From Acidobacteriota bacterium (GTDB lineage Bacteria > Acidobacteriota > Terriglobia > Terriglobales > Acidobacteriaceae): a stretch of DNA of 64,000 bases. Under the pieces are notes generated by a model. The model was not told the origin of the DNA. It made no database searches and saw only the letters and a program-made list of their open reading frames with translations. The position numbers and the translations under genes were made by a program. Each line of letters starts with the position of its first letter. The first letter of the stretch is position 1. Below are positions 24,231 to 32,228 of the stretch, piece after piece. The stretch is from positions 94,513 to 158,512 of the forward strand of contig JAFDVW010000006.1 of the NCBI GenBank assembly GCA_018268755.1, written 5' to 3'.

Positions 24231-25826
24231 ATGCCATCCTCCCCCCAGATGCCTTGGCGCCTAGTGTGCTTGAGTCTTGGAATTCTCCTGGCCGTAACAT
24301 CCGGCCGGGCCCAAGCTGCGAGCGGAACCCTTACCTCGAGCCAATCCGCGCTGTGGTACAACACAGTCACTCTCGGCCAGAGCAAGACCCTGACGCTTAC
24401 CCTGAAAAACACGGGAAACCAAGCGGTCAGGGTCTCGAAGATATACACCACGAACCCGGTCTTCAAGCTGCCGAATACCAGTGTGCCGTTCTCCCTGAAC
24501 GCAGGCGCCAGCCGGCAGTTTTCGGTGACCTTCACTCCTACCGGGACGGCCTGGGTCGATGCTTCTCTGAACATATTCAGCAATGCGTCCAACCCGGTGG
24601 TCGCGGTCCTGCTGCGCGGTTCCGGCGTGAAGGCCACTAACACGACGACCCTCTCTCTGGCGGCCAGCCCGGCCAGCCTGAGCTTTGGCAGCCTGCAAAC
24701 CGGAAGCAGCAAAAGTCTCTCCGTGACCCTGAAAAATACGGGGACGGGCAGCGTCACGATTTCGAACGCCACATTGAGCGGAAGCAGTTTCACCCTGGGC
24801 GGGCTGAGCCTGCCCAAGACGCTTTCTGCCGGGTCCAGCGCGGCGTTCACGGTGACCTTCAGCCCCAAAACCGGGGGCAGCGCTAGCGGAAGCATCGCCA
24901 TCACATCCAATGCCCCCACGGTGAACATTGGCCTCGCTGGGACTGGCACCACCAGCACCGCACTGAGCGCCTCGCCTTCGGCGTTGAGTTTCGGCAGCGT
25001 ACAGACGGGAAGTAGCAAGAGCTTGTACGCCACCCTTACCAATACGGGCGGCTCCAGCGTGACGGTTTCCAAGGCGACGGTGAGCGGCACCGGCTTCACG
25101 GTCAGCGGGCTCAGCTTGCCCGCCACCATTCAGGCAGGCAGCAGCGTGACCTTCTCGGTGGGATTTGCCCCCAAGAGCGCAGGCAGCGCCAGCGGAAGCA
25201 TCGCCATCACCTCGACCGCTCCCGCCTTGACCATAGCGCTTTCCGGGACGGGGGCGGCCACGGGGCAGTTGGCGGTCACGCCATCCAGCCTGAGCTTCGG
25301 CACTGTGACCGTGGGCAGCACCAAGAGCCTGACGGGCACAATCTCTGCCAGCGGAAGCAGTGTGACCGTTTCCTCTGCCGGCACCAGCAGCGCGGAGTGG
25401 GTCTTGAGCGGGGTAAGTCTGCCCTTCACCGTGGCGGCCGGATCCAGCAAAAGCTTCACCGTGACCTTCAAACCGCAAAGCAGCGGCTCCGCTTCCGGGA
25501 CCGCATCCTTCGTGACCAGCACGGGGAGCACGGTCTCCGAGGCCCTTTCGGGGTCGGGGGCGGCCTCCGGGTCATCGACGCAGCACAGTGTAAATCTTTC
25601 CTGGAAAGCAGGTAGTTCTTCCGTAGTGGGATACAACATTTACCGGAGTACGGTCTCGGGAGGGTCCTACACCAAGCTCAACTCGGCCCTGAACACCGCC
25701 ACGAGCTACGTGGACAAGACGGTGGCCGCGGGGACGACTTACTACTATGTGGCGACGGCGGTGAACTCCAGCGGCGCAGAAAGCGGATATTCCGCGGTGG
25801 TGGTGGCTGTGGTGCCCACGCCGTAG
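24231..25826 (+). CDS. Secreted protein with four ASH repeats and a C-terminal fibronectin-III domain
   Basis: 531 residues from ATG 24231 (MPSSPQMPWRLVCLSLGIL), which places a signal peptide at the N-terminus with cleavage near GRAQA-A. Upstream in-frame ATGs at 24108 and 24180 give non-signal leaders; 24249 is a further option. The first repeat is divergent (SALWYNTVTLGQSKTLTLTL); the next three have the SFGS-Q-TGSSKSL pattern. The fibronectin-III domain (YNIYRSTVSGGSYTK ... TTYYYVATAVNSSG) closely resembles those of both neighbours. It differs from the first protein in having no lipobox, so it would be released or otherwise held. A paralogue within the tandem set. Confidence 0.85.
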   Translation: MPSSPQMPWRLVCLSLGILLAVTSGRAQAASGTLTSSQSALWYNTVTLGQSKTLTLTLKNTGNQAVRVSKIYTTNPVFKLPNTSVPFSLNAGASRQFSVTFTPTGTAWVDASLNIFSNASNPVVAVLLRGSGVKATNTTTLSLAASPASLSFGSLQTGSSKSLSVTLKNTGTGSVTISNATLSGSSFTLGGLSLPKTLSAGSSAAFTVTFSPKTGGSASGSIAITSNAPTVNIGLAGTGTTSTALSASPSALSFGSVQTGSSKSLYATLTNTGGSSVTVSKATVSGTGFTVSGLSLPATIQAGSSVTFSVGFAPKSAGSASGSIAITSTAPALTIALSGTGAATGQLAVTPSSLSFGTVTVGSTKSLTGTISASGSSVTVSSAGTSSAEWVLSGVSLPFTVAAGSSKSFTVTFKPQSSGSASGTASFVTSTGSTVSEALSGSGAASGSSTQHSVNLSWKAGSSSVVGYNIYRSTVSGGSYTKLNSALNTATSYVDKTVAAGTTYYYVATAVNSSGAESGYSAVVVAVVPTP

Positions 25827-25861
25827 CCAACCGCCGCAGGGACAAGCACTTTGGTGCAAAG

Positions 25862-25894
25862 AAAAAGCGAGGGATTCTCTCCCTCGCTTTTTTT
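25862..25894 (+). terminator. Intrinsic terminator after the second ASH gene
   Basis: AAAAAGCGAGGG (25862-25873) pairs with CCCTCGCTTTTT (25881-25892) around a 7-base loop, with the T run extending to 25894. The A-run on the 5' arm would make it work in both directions. Its GCGAGG core is shared with the terminator after the third ASH gene. Confidence 0.9.
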
Positions 25895-26234
25895 CTGGCA
25901 ACCGGGTTGCTGAGTGTTGGGCGGAAACTCCAGAAAGCAAGTGGAATTGGGCCGCTCCCTGGGTCGTTCTTTGCCCTAGATTTAGGGCAATAGGAGCCTA
26001 AGAAGTATCGGTGGCATGGTACTTCGTCGATTTCCACAGGGGCCGGACAGGCTAAGCTGTTGAGCATCCGTCCCGAAAGTTACTGTCGTTTCTAAGGCCG
26101 TCTGGTAGAGCTTGCACGTGACCAGGCGATTACTTACCGAAGGATTAGTCCGAGAACCGTCTGCACCATGCATCTCCGGACTCTAGTCGCTTTGGGCAGC
26201 GACCCACATAATTGCTAGCAGTACGAAACTGATT
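25895..26234. other. Spacer and leader before the third ASH gene
   Basis: About 340 bp with no supportable ORF. It contains two stem-loops: CGTCTGGT/ACCAGGCG (26099-26106 with 26121-26128, one wobble) and GTCGCT/AGCGAC (26186-26191 with 26198-26203) closing TTGGGC. No convincing Shine-Dalgarno precedes ATG 26235. As in front of the other two ASH genes, the leader is long and likely structured, but the stems are not conserved in sequence among the three. Confidence 0.4.
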
Positions 26235-27527
26235 ATGGCTAAAAAATTCCTCCTACTGACGCCATTTCTGTTCGCGACGGCAATTCTCGTGGGTTGTGGA
26301 GGCGGGTTAGGATCCACGACCAAACCAGATCCTGCCAGCCCGGGAACCTTAACGGCTTCCAACAGCTCGGTGGATTTTGGGCAAGTCGCGGTGGGTGGCA
26401 ATAAGACCAGTTCTCTCACCATTACCAACAGCTCCAGCAGCGCCTCGGTCACGGTGTCGCAAATCAGCCTGACCGGCAGCCGTTTCAGCCTGGTTTCCCC
26501 GCCCAGCACGCCCCTGACACTGGGGGCGGGCCAAAGCACCGCTTTGAGCGTGAAGTTTTCGCCGACTGCGGGCGGCAGCGCCAGCGGGACCTTGACGCTG
26601 ACCTCGGACGCCTCCGATACCAGCCTGGACATCCCGCTGAGCGGCAACGGGCAGTCTTCCGGTCAGCTTTCCGCCTCGCCTTCCAGCTTAGGCTTTGGCA
26701 GTGTTTCGGTGGGCAGCACGAAGACCAGCTCCGTAACCATCACCAATAGCTCCAGCAGCGCCTCGGTCACGGTGTCGCAGATCAGCCTTACCGGTAGCCG
26801 CTTCAGCCTGGTTTCCCCGCCCAGCACGCCGCTGACGCTGGCGGCGGGACAGAGCACCTCGCTGAGCGTCAAGTTCACTCCGGCCGCGGGCGGGAGCGCG
26901 ACGGGTACCGTGACCCTCACCTCCAATGCCTCCGATACCAGCTTTGATGTAGCGTTGTCAGGGACCGGCTTAGCGGCGGGTCAGCTCTCGGCATCTCCCT
27001 CTACGTTGAGCTTCGGCACGGTTACGGTGGGCAGCAGCAAAAACTTGACTGGCACGCTGACCGCAGGCAGCGCGGATGTCACCGTTTCCTCGGCATCCTG
27101 GAGCGGATCGGGATATGCCGTAAGCGGGATCTCTTTCCCGTTCACTATCGCGGCGGGAAACAGCGTTTCTTATTCGGTGACGTTTGCACCGCAATCCGCG
27201 GGCAGTGCTTCGGGGAGCATCTCCTTCACCAGCAACGCCAGCAATACGGCTTCGCAGACCTTCAGCGGCACGGGAGCGGCGGCGCAAGCCAGCCACAGCG
27301 TTTCTTTGTCGTGGGCTTCCGCCAATACGGCCACCGGATATAACGTCTACCGCGGAACGGTTTCAGGCGGGCCGTACACCAAGCTGACATCTTCCCCGCG
27401 CACCTCCACCAGCTATACCGATTCGGGCGTGAGCTCGGGAGCCACATACTTCTATGTGGCGACTTCGGTGAATTCCAGTTCGGTGGAAAGCGGCTATTCC
27501 AACGAAGTGGTCGCGGTCATCCCCTAA
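26235..27527 (+). CDS. Lipoprotein with three ASH repeats and a C-terminal fibronectin-III domain
   Basis: 430 residues. The N-terminus is a lipoprotein signal (MAKKFLLLTPFLFATAILVGC, Cys followed by Gly-rich GGGLGS). Three ASH repeats follow (SSVDFGQVAVGGNKTS; SSLGFGSVSVGSTKTS; STLSFGTVTVGSSKNL). Repeats 1 and 2 are near copies over about 120 bp at DNA level, with units 318 bp (106 codons) apart, for example GCTCCAGCAGCGCCTCGG at 26431 and 26749. The final fibronectin-III domain (SHSVSLSWASANTATGYNVYRGTVSGGPYTKL) ends in VVAVIP. It is the shortest of the three paralogues and lies convergent with the exosortase gene, sharing a bidirectional terminator. Confidence 0.87.
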   Translation: MAKKFLLLTPFLFATAILVGCGGGLGSTTKPDPASPGTLTASNSSVDFGQVAVGGNKTSSLTITNSSSSASVTVSQISLTGSRFSLVSPPSTPLTLGAGQSTALSVKFSPTAGGSASGTLTLTSDASDTSLDIPLSGNGQSSGQLSASPSSLGFGSVSVGSTKTSSVTITNSSSSASVTVSQISLTGSRFSLVSPPSTPLTLAAGQSTSLSVKFTPAAGGSATGTVTLTSNASDTSFDVALSGTGLAAGQLSASPSTLSFGTVTVGSSKNLTGTLTAGSADVTVSSASWSGSGYAVSGISFPFTIAAGNSVSYSVTFAPQSAGSASGSISFTSNASNTASQTFSGTGAAAQASHSVSLSWASANTATGYNVYRGTVSGGPYTKLTSSPRTSTSYTDSGVSSGATYFYVATSVNSSSVESGYSNEVVAVIP

Positions 27528-27549
27528 TTCGTTTGCTTCTTAAAACACG

Positions 27550-27580
27550 AAAGCGAGGCCGGCAGGCCTCGCTTTAAGTT
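27550..27580. terminator. Bidirectional terminator between the third ASH gene and the exosortase gene
   Basis: AAAGCGAGGCC (27550-27560) pairs perfectly with GGCCTCGCTTT (27565-27575) around a GGCA loop. AAGTTTTT follows on the + strand; on the - strand the opposite side gives a TTTTAA-type tail. It overlaps the last codon of the exosortase gene. Confidence 0.9.
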
Positions 27581-28455
27581 TTTACGGAAGTGGCCAGGGC
27601 CGGCCTTTTCGGGGGCCGGTCCTGCTCAGTCTGCAAGGATCGTATCAGCAGGACCACCGCCAGCAGCGAGAGCACAAAAAACACCACTCCGCCATCCTGA
27701 TGCAGTGGACCGTTGAGAAACTCGGGGTCCACATAGATGGCCAGGGTGGTGAGCACAAAGATGCGCAGAGCGTTCTTGGCGATCGACAAAGGCACCAGAA
27801 AGAGCACCACCACGGCTTGCCGCCAGGGCGAACGCAGAAAGAGATGGGCCAGCACCATGCCGGAGAGAAACAGCATGGTGGTCGAGCGAATGCCGCTGCA
27901 CTCTTCCGCCACTTCGATGGTGAGTCCAGGAAGAGTCAGCAGAAAGCCGTCGCGCAGTGCGGGAATTCCGACGGCGCGAAATGCGGCGTGGGTGGCTTCC
28001 ATAGACCCTTCTTTGAGGAAGTCCACCACGCGCAGGAGATAGGACTCGGGTAGCGGGACCAGGAAAAGCAGGAAGAGGACGGCAAAGGTCATCCGCCGGA
28101 GCACGGCCAGACCGTAACACAGCACCATGCTGCCAAGCACAGCCAGGACCAGGGAGAGCACCCGCAGGGTGAGCCACTGGTCGGCGGCCAGACCTTGTCC
28201 CGCCCACTTGAGGCCGGCCTTAAGGACGAGGCTCAATCCCAGCAAACACCCACCAGCGTAGGGAGAGTACGCGAGCTCGGCGGGCAGGTTCTTGCGCTCA
28301 AAAAAGATCAGCGTCAGACTCACCGGCACCACCAGCAGGATGTAGGTGTATTCGTTGCGCTCCAAGCTCAGGCTGAAAAGCTGGAAGAGAGTCCGCCAGG
28401 ACACCCCCAGGACGAACAGAAGCAACCCTGCAAAGTAAATATGGCGAGTCTTCAT
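27574..28455 (-). CDS. xrt: Exosortase (archaeosortase/exosortase family transpeptidase)
   Basis: 293 residues with about eight membrane helices. The active-site triad of the family is visible: Cys in AEECSGIRS (C186), Arg in KNALRIF (R231) and His in GPLHQDGG (H252). Exosortases cut and probably transfer proteins bearing a C-terminal PEP-CTERM or related signal at the outer face of the inner membrane. The EpsI/DUF3485 domain often fused or adjacent to EPS-type exosortases is absent here. It is the last gene of the minus-strand EPS run, 42 bp after a GT-C glycosyltransferase. The subfamily cannot be fixed without HMMs. No substrate with a recognisable sorting tail is found in the window. Confidence 0.92.
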   Translation of the reverse strand: MKTRHIYFAGLLLFVLGVSWRTLFQLFSLSLERNEYTYILLVVPVSLTLIFFERKNLPAELAYSPYAGGCLLGLSLVLKAGLKWAGQGLAADQWLTLRVLSLVLAVLGSMVLCYGLAVLRRMTFAVLFLLFLVPLPESYLLRVVDFLKEGSMEATHAAFRAVGIPALRDGFLLTLPGLTIEVAEECSGIRSTTMLFLSGMVLAHLFLRSPWRQAVVVLFLVPLSIAKNALRIFVLTTLAIYVDPEFLNGPLHQDGGVVFFVLSLLAVVLLIRSLQTEQDRPPKRPALATSVKT

Positions 28456-28497
28456 GGTGGGCGACGAGTGGAACTTCCCTTCTGCTTGTCCTTCGCT

Positions 28498-30096
28498 TTA
28501 ACGGCCCAGCTCCGAGGAATCCCTCTTGTCCTGGGTTGACCCGGACCACTCTCCCGCTGGACACGCGGTTGGCGTGTAGGGGTCTTGCGGAAGCGGAGCA
28601 TACACATAGCTGGCTTCTGCCGCGAAGCAAAGCGTGTAGTTATGCCCGATGGCATTGTAGACTTCCGCGTCCAGGCGGGGATAGCGGGGGTAGCGGCCGG
28701 GGGCCACGTAAGGTAAGGTCACCAGCTCATTCAGGATGAGCAGATCATATTTCTTCTGCTGCAGATCCTGGGCCAACGCGTCCGGCGACCAGCGGGCCTT
28801 GGGGCCGGCGTTCTCCGTATTGTAGAGAGCGGCCAGATCCACGAATTCCGGTTGCGGCTTGCGTGCGGAAAGGTAAGGTATATCGGTGAACACGTGCTGC
28901 GTTGCCAGCAGGGGTAAGAATTGCTTGAAATTCTCAGGACGGGTGCGGGAAAGTTCGAAGCGCTGCTCATCGAGCGAAGGCAACAGGAACATAAGCAGGA
29001 ACACCACCGCGAAGGCCGCCAGCGGAGAGTCCCGGTGCCAGTAGTTCTGCAGCCAGGCCAAGCCGGAGGGGACCAGCAGGGCCAAGGCCAAGGCGGGTTC
29101 CAGATAGTGGTTCACGGCCGCGCCGGCGGCCGCTGAACCCAGCGTGGCCAAGCCCAGCGTGATGACCAGATAGAGTCCCAGCAGAGCGGTATGCGAGTTG
29201 CCGTTGCGGCAAACCGCAAGAAAGCCGAAGAGACCAAAAGCGAAGAGGGCGACGGCAAATCCGTGGCCGGGATCGTTGAGCAGGCGGCCGACAATATCAT
29301 GCACATAGGTGCCGGCGAAGGTCCCGAACTGCGCCCCCGAAAGATTCAGCAGAAACATGCCATGGCTGATTTTCTGGAAGACGGCGAAGGTCGAGCCCAC
29401 GACGACTCCCCAAACCGCGCAGAACAGAAAAGCGTGCTTCCAGCGTTTATTCCAGACCATCCACAGGACAAGGGCCACCGGTACCGCGACTGCGTTGTGG
29501 CGGATCAAAAAGGCCAATCCGGCAAGAACCGCGGCGACACAGACCGCGCCGGGGCTGGGGCGAAACGCCGCCCAGTAGAGCGCCAGCAAGACCAGAAACA
29601 GGGAGGGCAAATCCGGGCGTGCGGTCACGGCCCAAGGGATCAAGATGGGGAATGAAAGATAAAAAGCCGGGGTCAGGAGGGCCAGGGAGGGTGAGTGACC
29701 GAGGCGGCGGTTCCAGCGATATCCCACGGAGACCAGGCCAAGCAGACAGAGCAGGCTCAAACCACGCCCGAAGAGGGTGAGCGCATCCAGATCGAGATGG
29801 CCGAGCTTCGAAGCCAGGGCCATGATCCCGTACCAAAGGGGCGTGAAGGCCGTAACAATGTAGGGGGCGTGGCGATAGTCGTCATACAAGGGCAAGCCGT
29901 GGGCCCAGCGCTGCGCGGCAATGACGCCGGCGGCCTCGGGATGCATGTTATCTCCGATGACCGGGAGAAAACGCACGGTGTGAATGACAAAGAAGAGGCT
30001 GGCGCACCCCGTCAGCAATAACAGCAGGAGGTGAAAGCTGCGAAAAGAAAAGACCGCCGTCAGGCGGCCGGACAATCCGCTTGGTCCCATGCTCAT
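28498..30096 (-). CDS. GT-C type membrane glycosyltransferase (ArnT/PMT-like)
   Basis: 532 residues with roughly ten to eleven membrane helices and a soluble C-terminal part. An acidic motif in the first outer loop (DNMHPEAAGVIAAQRWAHGLPLYDD) corresponds to the catalytic Asp/Glu loop of GT-C enzymes that use polyprenyl-phosphate sugars. ARPDLPSLFLVLLALYWAAF and FLIRHNAVAVPVAL are typical of the GT39/GT83-like family. The C-terminal domain (about 375-532) has a soluble pattern (KYDLLILNELVTLPYV). It probably adds a sugar to the EPS repeat or to a protein outside the inner membrane. It sits between a GT2 gene and the exosortase gene. Confidence 0.8.
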   Translation of the reverse strand: MSMGPSGLSGRLTAVFSFRSFHLLLLLLTGCASLFFVIHTVRFLPVIGDNMHPEAAGVIAAQRWAHGLPLYDDYRHAPYIVTAFTPLWYGIMALASKLGHLDLDALTLFGRGLSLLCLLGLVSVGYRWNRRLGHSPSLALLTPAFYLSFPILIPWAVTARPDLPSLFLVLLALYWAAFRPSPGAVCVAAVLAGLAFLIRHNAVAVPVALVLWMVWNKRWKHAFLFCAVWGVVVGSTFAVFQKISHGMFLLNLSGAQFGTFAGTYVHDIVGRLLNDPGHGFAVALFAFGLFGFLAVCRNGNSHTALLGLYLVITLGLATLGSAAAGAAVNHYLEPALALALLVPSGLAWLQNYWHRDSPLAAFAVVFLLMFLLPSLDEQRFELSRTRPENFKQFLPLLATQHVFTDIPYLSARKPQPEFVDLAALYNTENAGPKARWSPDALAQDLQQKKYDLLILNELVTLPYVAPGRYPRYPRLDAEVYNAIGHNYTLCFAAEASYVYAPLPQDPYTPTACPAGEWSGSTQDKRDSSELGR

Positions 30097-30108
30097 AGAG
30101 GTTCTCAG

Positions 30109-31191
30109 TTACTCCGATTTCTCGACTACGGAATCCATATAACCGCGAAAGCCGCCACTCGGCACACTGGCCGCAGGGGACGCGACGTGTTTGCGACGGA
30201 AGCTGGTAAGGCGGTTCCACAAGCGAATGCCCGGCGCGCCCAGGAGGGCCGCTCCGGCAAAGGCCAAGCCTTTGAGAGAAAATGCGCCGAAGCGAAATTG
30301 CCGGAAGGGCAAAGCCATGGGCACAGGCTGGCGCCGTTCGGCCAGTAACTGGCAGAGCCCGCGGACCTCGGCGGCATAGCGCTGGTTCCATGGGCTGCGG
30401 CGGCCGGTGGCGATCACGGCGCTGAACGCAATCATACGGGCGCGAAAATAATCCGGGCTGGTGACACCGGCCACGATGGCGGAGCTGGCGGCCAGATCAG
30501 AGGTGCGGAAATACTTCCCTACCACCCGCGGAATGCCCGCATAGCGATAGCGGCAGGCCACCTGAAATCCGGTCAGCAAATCTTCCGAGCTGTGCAGTCC
30601 TTCCTGAAAGCAGTTGAGATCGAGGAGCACCTGGCGGCGGATCAGGCTGCCCTGCAACAGGCCGAACTGGAAGGGATACTGCACCGCGAAAACATCGGGA
30701 AAGACGTAGGGAAATTCCGGCACGGTGAGGCCAAATTCCTGGAAGAGGGTGATCTTCTCGCCTTCGTCGGTCACGACGCGCAGATCGCCGAAAATCCAGG
30801 CCACATCCGGGGGGACCCGCTCGGCGGCGAGGAGCAGATCGTGGTTGCGCTCGGGGACCCATTCATCGTCGCTGTCCAGGAAGGCGATCCACTGGCCGCG
30901 CGCCTCCTGAATGCCGCGGCGGCGGGCGCCGGAGACGCCGCTGTTCTTCTGGCGCACCACGCGCACCTGCGCGCCGTATTTGCCCTCCACGTAATCGGCG
31001 GTGCCATCGGTGGAGCCGTCATCCACCACGATAATTTCATCCACCGGCGTGGTCTGGGAGAGAATGCTCTGCAGGGCGCGGTCGATGTACGCCTTGCGAT
31101 TGTAAGCAGGAATGACCGCCGACACTTTCAGGGATTGAGGTTCCATCCGCGAGGACGACTCCGGGTGCTCGATTTCAGGATCAGCCAACAT
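30109..31191 (-). CDS. Family 2 glycosyltransferase
   Basis: 360 residues (ATG 31191; ATG 31146 begins closer to the core). The GT-A fold is clear: VSAVIPAYNRKAYIDRALQS, VVDDGSTDGT, and the metal-binding FLDSDDEW motif near residue 110. An amphipathic, hydrophobic C-terminal segment (FGAFSLKGLAFAGAALLGAPG) suggests membrane association. It adds one sugar to the lipid-linked EPS repeat unit; sugar and acceptor cannot be told. Its start overlaps the FemAB-like gene by 11 bp, so translation is probably coupled. Confidence 0.88.
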   Translation of the reverse strand: MLADPEIEHPESSSRMEPQSLKVSAVIPAYNRKAYIDRALQSILSQTTPVDEIIVVDDGSTDGTADYVEGKYGAQVRVVRQKNSGVSGARRRGIQEARGQWIAFLDSDDEWVPERNHDLLLAAERVPPDVAWIFGDLRVVTDEGEKITLFQEFGLTVPEFPYVFPDVFAVQYPFQFGLLQGSLIRRQVLLDLNCFQEGLHSSEDLLTGFQVACRYRYAGIPRVVGKYFRTSDLAASSAIVAGVTSPDYFRARMIAFSAVIATGRRSPWNQRYAAEVRGLCQLLAERRQPVPMALPFRQFRFGAFSLKGLAFAGAALLGAPGIRLWNRLTSFRRKHVASPAASVPSGGFRGYMDSVVEKSE

Positions 31192-32221
31192 GCTTGTAAA
31201 GAAAATTGCCCAATTTTACCCGCAGCGGGTGGGGGGTATAGAGAAACAATCGTCTGGCCACGTCCGCCGGCCAGCCGTTGAGGTGGTTCTGCGTACCTTT
31301 TTCCCCTAGCCGCCAATATGTCAAGGTAGACTTCACGCTGCCCCAGCGGTTCTTGAAGGTCACCAGGCCGGTGTCATCGGCGTCGCAGCGCCCCAGGTCC
31401 AGCTCTTCCAGGCCGCGCGCCTTGCCGTCCTGGATCGTGCGCCAGAACAACAACGACATGCCGCCCATGGGATTAAATCGCGTATCGGTGCCGCCGTACT
31501 TGTAGACAATGGTTTTGCCGTGCACCAGAGTCAACATGCCGGCCACGGGACACCCTTCTTTCGAGGCGATGCGGACCTGCGCGTCCGGTCCAAAGCAATC
31601 CAGCAGATTGCGCAGCCATTGCAACGGAGAGGGCGGCAAGCCGTGGCGTCCGCGAGTGACCGCAAATAACCGGTAAAACTGGTCGAGCAGGCGGGGATCG
31701 TTGCCTTCCTGGTAGACCAGCCCTTCCCGCTCGGCCCGCCGGATTTTTCTCTGGATGGAATTCTTGTGCAGCTTGTGAAAGATCTCATCCAGGCTGGGCC
31801 GCAAGTCCACAGTGTGGAAGTGATAAGTATTGGAGGGCCGCAGCTCGGGATTTTCCGGCTGCAGGCTGCGCAGCGGCCGTATCTCAATGTAGCGCACATG
31901 ACCCTTGCGCACCTGATTGAACTGGCTCATGAGCACTTCTTCCAGCACATGCGGACATTCCACCAGGGGCTCGCAATGATCGGAAAATGGAAGCGAAACC
32001 ATGCGCTTCCCGGTAAGCCAGCTATTCACGTGACAAAGAACGATGCCGTTGCTCAGGTCCTGGCGGGGAGCGGAAGTCGTCAGCACGAAGGGGCGATAGC
32101 CGTAGCTGCGACGAAGCGCCTCCAGCCACTGCGGCGTGTGAAAAACAGACGCCCGCGGGTCACGCCGGAGAAACTCCGTCCAGCGAGGATCGCCGAGCGG
32201 ATCAACTTCATAGACTTCCAT
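31181..32221 (-). CDS. FemAB/GNAT-like protein of the exosortase-EPS type
   Basis: 346 residues from ATG 32221, three bases after AAGGAG; an upstream start at 32269 would lie inside the flippase gene and adds no family sequence. The protein follows the FemAB-related pattern seen beside XrtA/PEP-CTERM exopolysaccharide genes: an N-terminal half with VFHTPQWLEALRRSYGY and PFSDHCEPL, then SIQRKIRRAEREGL and a C-terminal acetyltransferase-like half (VYKYGGTDTRFNPMGGMSLLFW ... LDLGRCD ... FKNRWGS). In peptidoglycan such folds transfer amino acids from tRNA; in EPS loci the substrate is unproven. Flippase upstream and GT2 downstream are translationally close. Confidence 0.85.
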   Translation of the reverse strand: MEVYEVDPLGDPRWTEFLRRDPRASVFHTPQWLEALRRSYGYRPFVLTTSAPRQDLSNGIVLCHVNSWLTGKRMVSLPFSDHCEPLVECPHVLEEVLMSQFNQVRKGHVRYIEIRPLRSLQPENPELRPSNTYHFHTVDLRPSLDEIFHKLHKNSIQRKIRRAEREGLVYQEGNDPRLLDQFYRLFAVTRGRHGLPPSPLQWLRNLLDCFGPDAQVRIASKEGCPVAGMLTLVHGKTIVYKYGGTDTRFNPMGGMSLLFWRTIQDGKARGLEELDLGRCDADDTGLVTFKNRWGSVKSTLTYWRLGEKGTQNHLNGWPADVARRLFLYTPHPLRVKLGNFLYKHVG

Positions 32222-32228
32222 ACACTCC

